Source: Aequorivita iocasae
Lineage (GTDB): Bacteria > Bacteroidota > Bacteroidia > Flavobacteriales > Flavobacteriaceae
Assembly (NCBI RefSeq): GCF_016757735.1
Contig: NZ_CP068439.1
Location: 558,001 to 622,000, forward strand
Direction: 5' to 3'
Length of the DNA: 64,000 bases
The translations under genes were made by a program, and so were the position numbers. The stretch's first letter is position 1. Each line of letters starts with the position of its first letter. Below are positions 18,298 through 27,124 of this stretch, piece after piece. The notes under the pieces were generated by a model. It was not told the origin of the DNA, did not search any database, and saw only the letters and a program-made list of their open reading frames with translations.

Positions 18298-18997
18298 CTA
18301 TTTGTGTGGCATCAAAAAGATGCAAGAAATGTTTCATTAATTTTTCTTTAACTTCTTCTACGGGTATTTCTGCCCTACCCAATTCAACATTCAGAGAGGT
18401 AACCGCTTTTCCCTTAATTCCACAGGGAATCATGTTATCAAAATAGCCTAGATCTGTATTTACATTCAGTGCAAACCCATGCATCGTAACCCAGCGGCTG
18501 GCGCGTACGCCCATGGCACAAATTTTTCTCGCAAAAGGGGTACCCACATCTAGCCAAACTCCGGTTTCTCCTTTACTGCGCATTGCGTTTAAACCGTATT
18601 CACCTAAAGTGAGGATAATCATTTCTTCCAGCAAACGCATGTATTTATGAATGTCTGTAAAAAAATTCTCCAAATCCAATATGGGATAGCCCACAATTTG
18701 CCCAGGGCCGTGATAGGTAATATCGCCTCCCCTATTAATTTTATAAAATGTAGCGTTTATTTCCTTTAACTTTTCTTCGGGAATAAGCAAGTTCTCAATA
18801 TGCCCGCTTTTCCCCAGAGTGTAAACGTGTGGATGCTCCACAAATAAAAAATAGTTAGGAGTCTGCTTTATTGGAGCAATCTGTTTGTGATTGGCTTTTT
18901 TCAATTCTAGAATTTTTTGAAAAAGGGCTTCTTGGTAATCCCAGGTTTCTTTGTAATCCCTTAATCCCAAATCTTCTACCTTCAATACTCTTTGCAA
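18281..18997 (-). CDS. lipB: Lipoyl(octanoyl) transferase LipB
   Basis: A 238-aa enzyme that moves octanoate from acyl carrier protein to the lipoyl domains of 2-oxoacid dehydrogenase complexes. The motifs RGGDITYHGPGQIVGYPILDL and WVTMHGFALNV, and the catalytic cysteine in MIPCGIKGKAVTSL, are all present. No in-frame ATG lies upstream before a stop at 19048, so TTG at 18997 is the best start; AAAGG stands 8 nt before it. PdhB at 39 kb belongs to a complex that needs this product. It stands alone and its 3' end lies inside a shared terminator. Confidence 0.93.
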   Translation of the reverse strand: MQRVLKVEDLGLRDYKETWDYQEALFQKILELKKANHKQIAPIKQTPNYFLFVEHPHVYTLGKSGHIENLLIPEEKLKEINATFYKINRGGDITYHGPGQIVGYPILDLENFFTDIHKYMRLLEEMIILTLGEYGLNAMRSKGETGVWLDVGTPFARKICAMGVRASRWVTMHGFALNVNTDLGYFDNMIPCGIKGKAVTSLNVELGRAEIPVEEVKEKLMKHFLHLFDATQIEKTEA

Positions 18998-19174
18998 AAC
19001 CGTTACCTTTAAATTTAGTGGGGTAAAATTATTAATATATATTAATTATTATATCCCATTTAATGTATTTCAAATTTTTTTGGACAAAAAACAAAGTTAA
19101 GTTCTTAAAAATTTACTAATTTCCTTAAAGGGTCTTATATTTACAGTTCTAAACATTCATAAAATTACCTAAAA

Positions 19175-21442
19175 ATGAAAAAAAGTACTTTTAAATCCAT
19201 TGTGGTTTTATCCCTTTCACTCTTGTGTTTTGGATTAAACGCACAGAATTCCTCTAAACTTTGGACCCCAGTATCAGAGCGGGCTGTCTCATCAAAAGTT
19301 AAGGAGTTCAGAAATTCTGTTCCTACTGATTATAAGCTTTTCAGTTTAAACACACCAGCACTACAATCCATTCTTGCTACTGCTCCTTCTAGAGCAAACC
19401 TTAAAAACTCTAATGTAATTATTGAGCTTCCAGTTGGCAACGGTGAATTGCAAAAATTTAGAGTTGTAGACGCGTCAAACTTTGCTCCAGAATTGCAGCA
19501 AAGACACCCTGATATCCGTTCTTTTGCTGGCCAGGGTATAGAAGATCCTTCAGCAGTTGCTAGATTTAGTGTTTCACCATATACAGGTGTACATGTAATG
19601 ATAACTTCGGCAAAGCACCCTACAGTATACGTAGATCCATACACTCAGGATAAAGGCCAATACATCAGCTATTCCAGAAAAGATTTGCCTTCATCTCTGG
19701 AGCCATTTGTATGTTTGGTAGAGGAGCAAATTGGGCCACGACCAAATATTGATGAAAATGCAAGTGCCAATCGAAATGCAGACGATGGGATGCTTAGAAC
19801 CTTTAGATTGGCTCTAGCTGCTAATGGAGAGTATTCTCTTTGGCATTTAAACAATCAAGGTATTGATCCAGCTGCTAGCGATGCTATTAAAAAAGCAGCC
19901 GTTTTATCTGCTCAAAACGTAGCAATGACAAGAGTAAACGGTATTTATGAAAGAGACGTTGCCATAACAATGGTAATTATTCCTAATAATGAGGATATTA
20001 TATTTTTAAACCCTGCCACAGATGGCTTAGATAATACTTCTAATGTAATTAACCAAATACAGGCTAAAATAGACGGTATTATAGGTTTTCCAAATTATGA
20101 CATAGGACACGTATTTACCACTGGAGGTGGAGGTATTGCACAACTGCGTTCCCCTTGTACTGCAAATAAAGCAAGAGGTGTAACAGGATTACCAGCCCCC
20201 ATCAATGATCCATTTTATGTAGATTACGTAAGCCATGAGATGGGCCACCAGTTTGGTGGTAACCATACCCAAAACAATAACTGCCAGAGATCGAATGCAT
20301 CTTATGAACCAGGAAGCGCATCAACCATTATGGGCTATGCCGGCATTTGTCCTCCTAATGTTCAAAACGTTAGCGATGATTATTTTCACGGTTACAGCAT
20401 CCAGGAAATGTGGAACTTTGTATCAGTAGGCCAAGGCCAATGTGCTGTACAAACTCCTACTAACAATCTTCCTCCAGATGTAGATGCAGGACCTGACTAT
20501 ACCATTCCAAAATCAACTCCTTTTGTACTTAAAGGAACAGCTATGGATCCTGATGGAGATATTTTGAGCTACTGCTGGGAGCAATTAAACAGCAATCCCG
20601 CACCAATGCCACCACTTAACACTTCAATATTAGGGCCAGCCTTTAGATCTATAGATCCACTTGACTCACCGGATAGATATATGCCTATGATTTCAACTGT
20701 TCTTGCTGGACAATTAGGGGGACCAGGAACTTCAAATATCTGGGAAGTTGTACCTTCTGTAGCCAGAACTATGAACTTTAGATTAACCGTTCGGGACAAC
20801 GTAGCCGGTGGTGGCGCTTCGCAAAGCGATAATATGCTATTGACTTTTGATGGAGCTTCGGGTCCTTTTGTAGTAACCTCACAAGCCACACCTACCAATT
20901 GGACTATCGGAGATACAGAGACCATTACTTGGGACGTCGCCGGAACTGATGTGGCACCCGTAAGTTGCTCTAATGTTGATATATGGTTTTCTACTGACGG
21001 TGGAATCACTTATCCAATCTCTATTGCACTTAACGTACCTAACACCGGTAGCGCAGTTATAGATGTGCCAAATGTGAATACGACTACTGGAAGATTGATG
21101 GTAATGGGATCAGACAACATTTTCTATGACCTTAACGACGATGTTATTACAGTTGATGGAACTGTAGGTGTAGATGACTTTACGTTTGAAAATTTTGCTG
21201 TTTATCCAAACCCTTCAAATGGCACTTTTAATCTTTCCTTCAAGCCAGCTTCTAACGACAACATTGAAGTTTCACTTTATGATTTGAGAGGAAGAGCTAT
21301 TAATCAATATACATTTGATGATGTTGCTGCTTCTACTACATTCAGCAAACAATTGAATTACAACTATATTGAAAGCGGTATGTATTTCCTTGTTGTGAAA
21401 AATGGCAACAAAGTAACTACCAAGAAGATTGTGAAGAATTAA
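19175..21442 (+). CDS. Secreted reprolysin-like metalloprotease with T9SS sorting domain
   Basis: A 755-aa protein with a signal peptide ending FGLNAQN. Next come a propeptide-like region (~30-200) and a metzincin protease domain with HEMGHQFGGNH (HExxHxxGxxH zinc ligands) near residue 354 and a Met-turn candidate in STIMGYAG. Then follow a PKD/Ig-like region (~430-620; DAGPDYTIPKSTPFVLKGTA) and a terminal T9SS type A sorting domain (VYPNPSNGTFNLSF...KKIVKN). It is predicted to be exported and processed at the cell surface, where it would digest protein. It stands alone and is followed by a strong terminator. Confidence 0.92.
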   Translation: MKKSTFKSIVVLSLSLLCFGLNAQNSSKLWTPVSERAVSSKVKEFRNSVPTDYKLFSLNTPALQSILATAPSRANLKNSNVIIELPVGNGELQKFRVVDASNFAPELQQRHPDIRSFAGQGIEDPSAVARFSVSPYTGVHVMITSAKHPTVYVDPYTQDKGQYISYSRKDLPSSLEPFVCLVEEQIGPRPNIDENASANRNADDGMLRTFRLALAANGEYSLWHLNNQGIDPAASDAIKKAAVLSAQNVAMTRVNGIYERDVAITMVIIPNNEDIIFLNPATDGLDNTSNVINQIQAKIDGIIGFPNYDIGHVFTTGGGGIAQLRSPCTANKARGVTGLPAPINDPFYVDYVSHEMGHQFGGNHTQNNNCQRSNASYEPGSASTIMGYAGICPPNVQNVSDDYFHGYSIQEMWNFVSVGQGQCAVQTPTNNLPPDVDAGPDYTIPKSTPFVLKGTAMDPDGDILSYCWEQLNSNPAPMPPLNTSILGPAFRSIDPLDSPDRYMPMISTVLAGQLGGPGTSNIWEVVPSVARTMNFRLTVRDNVAGGGASQSDNMLLTFDGASGPFVVTSQATPTNWTIGDTETITWDVAGTDVAPVSCSNVDIWFSTDGGITYPISIALNVPNTGSAVIDVPNVNTTTGRLMVMGSDNIFYDLNDDVITVDGTVGVDDFTFENFAVYPNPSNGTFNLSFKPASNDNIEVSLYDLRGRAINQYTFDDVAASTTFSKQLNYNYIESGMYFLVVKNGNKVTTKKIVKN

Positions 21443-21464
21443 TTCAAAACAGCTTTTCAATAAA

Positions 21465-21497
21465 AAAAGAGGCGTTCATAATATGAACGCCTCTTTT
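21465..21497. terminator. Strong terminator after the metalloprotease
   Basis: AAAAGAGGCGTTCAT pairs perfectly with ATGAACGCCTCTTTT (15 bp) around a 3-nt loop. It works in both directions between the convergent metalloprotease and the 177-aa lipoprotein gene. Confidence 0.9.
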
Positions 21498-21519
21498 CAT
21501 TTAATACAGTTCTTTTCTC

Positions 21520-21554
21520 TTTATTCTTTATTCTTTATTCTTTATTCTTTATTC
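21520..21554. repeat. Five tandem copies of TTTATTC
   Basis: Exactly five head-to-tail heptamers TTTATTC fill the space between the terminator and the stop of the next (reverse) gene at 21553. The last two bases overlap that stop codon. Slippage could change the copy number. Confidence 0.85.
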
Positions 21555-22086
21555 AAAGTTTAACCGTTTCCGTAATCCGAGAAACTACTTGCGATGTTTT
21601 TCCCACCTTAAAATTAAGTTCAAACATCAAATCACGATTATTTTTTTCTACCAAAAGTTTTCCGTCATTTATTGGGTAATAACCCGCTTCTCCTTTACAA
21701 TAGCAATGCTTGCCATATAGTAGTTTCACATCACTTAAATTCTGGTTTATGATACTCATATTTTCTGCCGTAGCTGGTATTTCGAAATGGATGGTTTCAG
21801 AATAATCACCATCTACAGTTCCTTCAGGGCCCTTTTTTATATAAGTATAGACTACTACTATATTTTGGCCATCAACCATTTCTGGATAGACCGCTCCCGT
21901 ACCATCTTCTTTAACAATAAGGGTTTTATTTTTATGCAAGACCACGCTACACGTACCTTCTTCTGGGCAATTGTTTTTAGTATCAACTTGTTCCATAGTG
22001 TTCTTTTCTGTTGTAGTTACTGTTTCAGTCTGCGTTTTACAGGCGTTTACCATAACTAGTGGGATTAAAAAATAGAATGCTTTCAT
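21553..22086 (-). CDS. Small lipoprotein of unknown function
   Basis: A 177-aa protein with a short lipoprotein signal, lipobox LVMVNAC. A Thr/Glu-rich linker follows, then a beta-rich domain (CSVVLHKNKTLIVKEDGTG, VVVYTYIKKGPEGTVDGDYSETIHFEIP, HCYCKGEAGYYPIND). Cysteines in the body (EEGTCS, HCYC) could be disulphide bonded in the periplasm. I do not recognise a family. The next gene upstream on the same strand ends about 55 bp away. Confidence 0.7.
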   Translation of the reverse strand: MKAFYFLIPLVMVNACKTQTETVTTTEKNTMEQVDTKNNCPEEGTCSVVLHKNKTLIVKEDGTGAVYPEMVDGQNIVVVYTYIKKGPEGTVDGDYSETIHFEIPATAENMSIINQNLSDVKLLYGKHCYCKGEAGYYPINDGKLLVEKNNRDLMFELNFKVGKTSQVVSRITETVKL

Positions 22087-22141
22087 AGGTGAATGTTTAT
22101 TGTTAGTAAAGGTGAATATACAAATACATTGCCGAAGTTTA

Positions 22142-22882
22142 TTATTTCTCCAATTCCACTTCCAAATCTAGCAGGTCTGGGTTCTTGAAATATTCAATAA
22201 AAGATTTTTGTACGGTCATTGTTTTTCCATCTGCTGAAAATGTAGCTCCAGGTTGGGATGTTTTCTTTATTTTCTTAGGAAAAGTATATTTTAAAGTATA
22301 ATTAGAGCCCCCCATAAATGCTTCAGCCTGTTTTAAACTATCCACCTGTTTTTGGTGCATTGCCTTATCTTTTATATAAGCATCGCGCTTAAATATATTC
22401 TTTTTAAAAGAATAGTTTACGCCTATAAGTTCTGGAGAATCCTCTTCTTTTTTTATTTCGGTATTTGAATCTGGGTTGGGCATTAAATCGCTTGCCTGTT
22501 CCAGTCCGTTAAACATATCGTTCGCCTCGTCCACATTTTTAAAATTTGTTGAAATATCATAGACCATTTCAGAGGCTTCTGAATCCATTTTCAAATGAAT
22601 GTTGTAATTCTCCAGTTTTTTCAGTTTAAGCTGTTCCTTAGCAGGAAGTTTGGAGATACTGTCCCTTTTTTCTTCCAAAAAAAGTTTCATATTAACAATA
22701 GTATCCATTTTCACTACTGTTGAATCAACCATTGCGGCACCACCAAAGGCCATCATTTCGTTAAGGTTTACTTCTATGGCCATGGAACCACTTCCATCTT
22801 CATTCAAAACCATGGTTTCTGTAAATTGGCAGCTCAATACGGTAAATGCCAAGATTAAAAGTGCTGGTAATTTTAGTCGCAT
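22142..22882 (-). CDS. Lipoprotein of unknown function
   Basis: A 246-aa protein with lipobox FTVLSCQF, so probably lipid-anchored. It begins TETMVLNEDGSGSMAIEVNL, a pattern seen in envelope lipoproteins of Flavobacteriia with an acidic 'NEDGSG' strand. The central region is helical and charged (VDSLKQAEAFMG). No catalytic motif is visible. Its start is 5 bp from the stop of the small PMP3-like gene, so the two probably form an operon. Confidence 0.72.
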   Translation of the reverse strand: MRLKLPALLILAFTVLSCQFTETMVLNEDGSGSMAIEVNLNEMMAFGGAAMVDSTVVKMDTIVNMKLFLEEKRDSISKLPAKEQLKLKKLENYNIHLKMDSEASEMVYDISTNFKNVDEANDMFNGLEQASDLMPNPDSNTEIKKEEDSPELIGVNYSFKKNIFKRDAYIKDKAMHQKQVDSLKQAEAFMGGSNYTLKYTFPKKIKKTSQPGATFSADGKTMTVQKSFIEYFKNPDLLDLEVELEK

Positions 22883-22886
22883 GGAT

Positions 22887-23045
22887 TTATCTGTTAGGAT
22901 TATTCAAAATGATAAGTGCTGCAATAACACCGGGAATCCAACCACAAACCGTAAGGATAAAAACAATCAATACCGAACCACAACCTTTGCCGATAACGGC
23001 AAGCGGCGGAAAAAGGATTGCTAGCAGGACGCGCCATAAACTCAT
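22887..23045 (-). CDS. PMP3/YqaE-family small membrane protein (52 aa)
   Basis: A short gene that reads MSLWRVLLAILFPPLAVIGK at its start, followed by GCGSVLIVFILTVCGWIPGV and IAALIILNN. Two membrane spans are joined by a short turn, and the PP-LAV-x-x-x-K-G-C-G and GW-IPG-x-IAA signatures are typical of the PMP3/UPF0057 family. Members are small inner-membrane peptides linked to salt and membrane-potential stress. The stop (TAA) lies 5 bp before the next lipoprotein gene, which suggests one transcript. Confidence 0.9.
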   Translation of the reverse strand: MSLWRVLLAILFPPLAVIGKGCGSVLIVFILTVCGWIPGVIAALIILNNPNR

Positions 23046-23190
23046 AGAAAACAAAGCTACGATTTATATTCGTTATTTTCAGACTTAGTTAATTCGGGAT
23101 TTGGAATTTCATACGTGCCTTAAACTTCTTATTTCCAACTTCAAATCTTCATTTCGTTTTTCGTATTTCGTTTTTCCCTCTCCATTTCCC

Positions 23191-23198
23191 TATCTTTG
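23191..23198 (+). promoter_or_regulatory. -7 box of lysS
   Basis: TATCTTTG, an exact TAnnTTTG, 24 nt before the lysS ATG. The upstream stretch is a T-rich simple sequence without an obvious TTG. Confidence 0.55.
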
Positions 23199-23222
23199 CA
23201 AACTTATATTTATACATACTTT

Positions 23223-24914
23223 ATGCAACTGTCTGAACTGGAAATCATCCGAAGAGAAAAACTACAACAACTGCGCAATATGGGCATCAATCCCTATCCC
23301 GCAGACCTGTACCCCGTGACCGATACCTCAAAAAAAATAAAACAACATTTTGAGGAAGGTAAAAGAGTAGTTATTGCCGGAAGGTTGATGAGCCGTAGAA
23401 TTCAAGGAAAAGCTTCTTTCGCCGAACTTCAGGATGCAGACGGACGCATACAGGTATATTTTAACCGCGACGAAATCTGTACCGGCGAAGACAAAACCCT
23501 TTATAACGAAGTCTATAAAAAACTGTTGGACATAGGCGATTTCATTGGGATCGAAGGTGAACTCTTTAATACTCAAGTAGGTGAAAAGACCGTAATGGTA
23601 AAAAACTTCACCCTGCTTAGCAAAGCCTTAAAACCATTGCCACAACCGCGCGTAGATGCAGATGGAAAAGTACACGATGCCTTTACCGACCCCGAACAAC
23701 GATACCGCCAGCGCTATGCAGATTTGGTAGTGAATCCGCACGTAAAGGAGATTTTCGTAAAACGAACCAAGCTTTTTAACGCCATGCGTACCTTTTTTAA
23801 CGAGCGCGGCTATTTTGAAGTGGAAACTCCCGTTTTACAACCCATTCCGGGGGGTGCTGCGGCAAGACCTTTTATTACGCACCACAACTCCTTGGACATT
23901 CCACTGTATATGCGAATTGCGAATGAATTGTACCTAAAAAGATTGATAGTTGGTGGTTTTGACGGCGTGTATGAATTTTCCAAAAACTTCCGAAACGAAG
24001 GGATGGACCGAACCCACAACCCAGAGTTTACCGCAATGGAAATTTACGTTTCCTATAAAGATTACAATTGGATGATGGAGTTCTGCGAGCAATTGCTGGA
24101 GTTCTGCGCAATGGAAGTAAACGGCACCACAAAAGCAACCTTCGGAAAATATGAAGTAGATTTTAAAGCGCCTTACACCAGAATTACCATGGCCGATGCT
24201 ATTAAAAAATTCACCGGTTTTGACATTACCGGAAAAACCGAGGACCAAATCCGCCAAGCGGCTCTGGATATGAAAATACCCGTGGACGATACCATGGGCA
24301 AAGGAAAGTTGATAGATGAAATTTTCGGTGAAAAATGCGAAGGTAATTTCATACAGCCCACCTTCATCACAGATTATCCAAAGGAAATGAGCCCGCTCTG
24401 CAAAGAGCACCGCGACAATCCCGAGCTTACCGAACGTTTTGAATTAATGGTCTGCGGCAAGGAAATAGCAAATGCGTACAGCGAATTGAACGACCCAATA
24501 GACCAGCGCGAGCGTTTTGAGGCACAACTAAAACTCGCAGACAGAGGCGATGAAGAAGCTACGGCCTTTATAGATTACGACTTTCTTCGGGCGTTAGAGT
24601 ACGGCATGCCGCCAACCAGCGGTATGGGCATTGGTATGGACAGATTGATTATGTTTCTTACCAACAACGCGTCCATACAGGAAGTGCTCTTCTTCCCGCA
24701 AATGCGCCCCGAAAAGAAAAAAGTGGAAATGACCGAAGATGAAAAAGCTGTTTATACACTTTTAAAAACCAACTCGCCCATTGCTTTGGAAGAACTAAAA
24801 GCCCAAAGCGGCTTAAGCAATAAAAAATGGGACAAAGCCATAAAAGGATTGACTGCTTCAAAATTGGCAAAGGTTGAAAAGACGGATGAAAGCTTGAGGG
24901 TTTCTGCAACTTAA
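23223..24914 (+). CDS. lysS: Lysyl-tRNA synthetase, class II
   Basis: A 563-aa synthetase that charges tRNA-Lys. An OB-fold anticodon-binding domain (~55-170; GRLMSRRIQGKASFAELQD) is followed by the class II catalytic core. Motif 2 is KNFRNEGMDRTHNPEFT, and motif 3 is GMPPTSGMGIGMDRLIMF. The last ~60 residues (EDEKAVYTLLKTNSPIALEELKAQ...) add a small winged-helix-like extension, which I recall in Flavobacteriia. I chose the ATG at 23223, 24 nt after the promoter box; the nine upstream codons are not family-like. Confidence 0.96.
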   Translation: MQLSELEIIRREKLQQLRNMGINPYPADLYPVTDTSKKIKQHFEEGKRVVIAGRLMSRRIQGKASFAELQDADGRIQVYFNRDEICTGEDKTLYNEVYKKLLDIGDFIGIEGELFNTQVGEKTVMVKNFTLLSKALKPLPQPRVDADGKVHDAFTDPEQRYRQRYADLVVNPHVKEIFVKRTKLFNAMRTFFNERGYFEVETPVLQPIPGGAAARPFITHHNSLDIPLYMRIANELYLKRLIVGGFDGVYEFSKNFRNEGMDRTHNPEFTAMEIYVSYKDYNWMMEFCEQLLEFCAMEVNGTTKATFGKYEVDFKAPYTRITMADAIKKFTGFDITGKTEDQIRQAALDMKIPVDDTMGKGKLIDEIFGEKCEGNFIQPTFITDYPKEMSPLCKEHRDNPELTERFELMVCGKEIANAYSELNDPIDQRERFEAQLKLADRGDEEATAFIDYDFLRALEYGMPPTSGMGIGMDRLIMFLTNNASIQEVLFFPQMRPEKKKVEMTEDEKAVYTLLKTNSPIALEELKAQSGLSNKKWDKAIKGLTASKLAKVEKTDESLRVSAT

Positions 24915-25226
24915 CTTGCAAATTTTCTTACTTCGAGTAGAGCATCAAAATTAGATGTAGTGACAAAAATCTAGGTATCTTAATAAACCACCGCCCATGC
25001 TTTTCCTCCTTTTTGGCATAAGTGGTCTGGCATCCCTGCCAGAAACATGAGCGGCGGTATTTTAATTTCGAAATTATTTATTTTATCGCTTCTAGAAAAC
25101 AAACAATTAGGGAAGACATCCTTTCGTTGAGGGAAAAATGCGTTTTAGGCAATTTTTTAATTTAACAGCCAAAAACGTACACATTCGTACTATTTTTATA
25201 TTTTTAGCCACCATATTATTTACAAA
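24915..25226. other. 312-bp gene-free stretch with a structured element
   Basis: No coding sequence is supported. It holds one nested palindromic element (24987-25058, listed separately) and AT-rich sequence leading to the cytochrome gene. A clear promoter box was not found. Confidence 0.6.
24987..25058. repeat. Nested palindrome, REP/MITE-like or structured RNA
   Basis: The outer arms ACCACCGCCCATG (24987-24999) and CATGAGCGGCGGT (25046-25058) are complementary with two G-T type mismatches. Inside is a perfect 7-bp hairpin TCTGGCA-TCCC-TGCCAGA (25026-25043). The GC content is well above the surroundings. Only one copy is in this window, so a repeat family is suspected but not shown. Confidence 0.55.
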
Positions 25227-26483
25227 ATGAAAAAAATATTTCTACTTATTTTAATAGGCGTTGTGATCATTTCCTGTGGAAAGGATGACGATTATGAACC
25301 CGTGGAAACAGACAACCAAGCGCCTTCAAAACCCTTAAACCTAACCGCATCCGAACAAACGGAAACTTCCCTGAAACTCACTTGGGATGCCGCAACAGAT
25401 AATGTGGGCGTTACTGCCTACCGAATTTATCAAGACGGAACGGCACTTTCAAGTACAGTTACCGAGACTACTACAAACATTACTGGTTTAAATCCGGGAA
25501 CGGCATACAGTTTTTACGTAACGGCACTTGATGCAAAAAATAACGAATCTGCCCCAAGCAACACGGTTGATGCACTTACCGTAGCCCAGCCGTTAACTTT
25601 TTTGCCCACACTTTCTGAAATGGGCGTATTTGCAGGAACCCTTTCAGATTTAAATCCTGCCGATGGCGTGCAACTTTACGAAATAAACAGCACCCTTTTT
25701 ACAGATTACACCCATAAACAGCGATTGATTCGATTGCCGGAAGGGCAAAGCATGCGTTATAACAATACAGATTTACTGCCAAGCTTTCCTGATAATACTT
25801 TAATTTCAAAAACCTTTTATTACAATATAGACGAGCGCGACCCTTCCCTTGGGAAAAAAATAATTGAAACCCGCATTCTTCTAAAAGTAAACGGCGAATG
25901 GCTTGCGGGAGATTACATTTGGAACGCCGCCCAAACAGAAGCTACCTACCGTGAAACAGGAAGTACAGAAGCAATCAGCTATATTGATGGCAATGGCCAA
26001 ACCCAAAACGTAGCTTACGAAATACCTTCCAAACAGGATTGCTTTACCTGCCATAACAATAATGCTACTACTTTTCCCATCGGTCCAAAACTGCGCAACC
26101 TAAACTTTGTACCCTCCTATACCACCCAAAACCAATTGGATTATTTGGCTTCAATAGGAATGTTACAAGGTGTGTCAGCCAATAACATAAGCGTTCTACC
26201 CAATTGGGAAAATGACAATTTATTGTTGGAAGACCGCGCACGTGCTTACATGGATATTAATTGCGCTCACTGCCATCAGCCCGGCAGCAGTGTACCACCT
26301 GGTTTCATGTTAGATTTTAGACTAGAGACAGATTTCAACGATACCGGTATTTATGCCAATCGCGGCGAGGTAATAGCACGTTTTCAAAGTACACTGCCAA
26401 CCTACAGGATGCCACAGTTAGGAAGAACTGTCGTACACTCAGAAGCTTTACAAATGCTGGAAGAATATATTGATTCCCTTTAA
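25227..26483 (+). CDS. Diheme c-type cytochrome lipoprotein with FN3 domain (SO2930-like)
   Basis: A 418-aa protein with lipobox VVIISCG. A fibronectin type III domain spans ~30-118 (PSKPLNLTASEQTETSLKLTW). The C-terminal domain has two heme c motifs, CFTCH near residue 271 and CAHCH near 346. The latter sits in DINCAHCHQPG, with a Met-containing distal segment (YRMPQLGRTVVHSEAL). The layout LSEMGVF...L-x-P-x-x-G-V-x-x-Y-x-x-N-S-x-L-F-T-D matches the SO2930-type diheme cytochrome family as I recall it. It likely carries electrons in the periplasm; the partner is unknown. A strong terminator follows. Confidence 0.82.
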   Translation: MKKIFLLILIGVVIISCGKDDDYEPVETDNQAPSKPLNLTASEQTETSLKLTWDAATDNVGVTAYRIYQDGTALSSTVTETTTNITGLNPGTAYSFYVTALDAKNNESAPSNTVDALTVAQPLTFLPTLSEMGVFAGTLSDLNPADGVQLYEINSTLFTDYTHKQRLIRLPEGQSMRYNNTDLLPSFPDNTLISKTFYYNIDERDPSLGKKIIETRILLKVNGEWLAGDYIWNAAQTEATYRETGSTEAISYIDGNGQTQNVAYEIPSKQDCFTCHNNNATTFPIGPKLRNLNFVPSYTTQNQLDYLASIGMLQGVSANNISVLPNWENDNLLLEDRARAYMDINCAHCHQPGSSVPPGFMLDFRLETDFNDTGIYANRGEVIARFQSTLPTYRMPQLGRTVVHSEALQMLEEYIDSL

Positions 26484-26503
26484 TGTTTTAGAAAAAAAGT
26501 ATA

Positions 26504-26528
26504 GAGCCGCTGATTGCGGCTCTTTTTA
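26504..26528 (+). terminator. Terminator of the cytochrome gene
   Basis: AGAGCCGC and GCGGCTCT form an 8-bp stem with loop TGATT and a following T-run, 20 bp after the stop. Confidence 0.9.
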
Positions 26529-26603
26529 GTTTATACTGTTTAGAAATTAAACCTATTTGTATTTTCAACGTCATAGCTATGTTGAACAATAAAAATAATA
26601 AAC

Positions 26604-27035
26604 ATGAAAAAAGCAATGATAATTTTACTGGCGTTTACAACTTTCGCCATAACCGCACAAAACAAAGATGCTGACCGAAGGGAGCAACGTAAGGAGATGA
26701 AAGAAAATTTCACAGCTGAGCAAAAGGCTGAGCTACGGGCAAAAAAAATGACTCTTGCCTTAGACCTAAACCAGTCACAACAGGAAAAAGTAAAGAAAGT
26801 TTTTCTGGAAATGGAAGCAACAAAACCCAAACGTCCCCACAACTGGAAAGAAATGACCGATACCCAAAAGTTTGAGGCTAAAAACACCATGCTGGACAGC
26901 CGTATTGCCATGAAAAAAGAAATGAAAAATATTCTTACCGAAGAACAATTTACAAAATGGGAAAAGCAACAACAGCATAGAGAGCACCGCTTCAAGAACA
27001 AAAAAGGCAATAAGCAAAGCCTTCACAGGCAATAA
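26604..27035 (+). CDS. Small secreted Spy/CpxP-like protein
   Basis: A 143-aa protein with a signal peptide ending FAITAQN. The mature part is helical and very rich in Lys, Glu and Gln. It carries LDLNQSQQEKVKKVF and the late motif NILTEEQFTKWEKQQQ. The paired 'L-x-L-x-x-x-Q' and 'LTxEQxxKW' helices recall the LTXXQ/Spy/CpxP group of periplasmic chaperones and metal sensors, but sequence identity is low. The next gene encodes a similar layout, so the two may be a duplicated pair. Confidence 0.68.
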   Translation: MKKAMIILLAFTTFAITAQNKDADRREQRKEMKENFTAEQKAELRAKKMTLALDLNQSQQEKVKKVFLEMEATKPKRPHNWKEMTDTQKFEAKNTMLDSRIAMKKEMKNILTEEQFTKWEKQQQHREHRFKNKKGNKQSLHRQ

Positions 27036-27087
27036 AATCTCTAAAAACATTTTTTGGTGCAATTATTGTTTAAATTATAGGCAAATT

Positions 27088-27103
27088 GGTTACATTAGTA
27101 ACC
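27088..27103. promoter_or_regulatory. Perfect palindrome before the second Spy-like gene
   Basis: GGTTACATTAGTAACC is a 6-4-6 inverted repeat 21 bp upstream of the ATG at 27125. It could be an operator for a dimeric regulator; no regulator is encoded next to it. Confidence 0.4.
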
Positions 27104-27124
27104 TTAAATTAAAAAAACAAAAAA

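Noticed and set aside
23934-24410. 158-aa reverse ORF inside lysS
   Set aside because: Lies wholly inside the conserved catalytic core of lysS; no promoter or family pattern.
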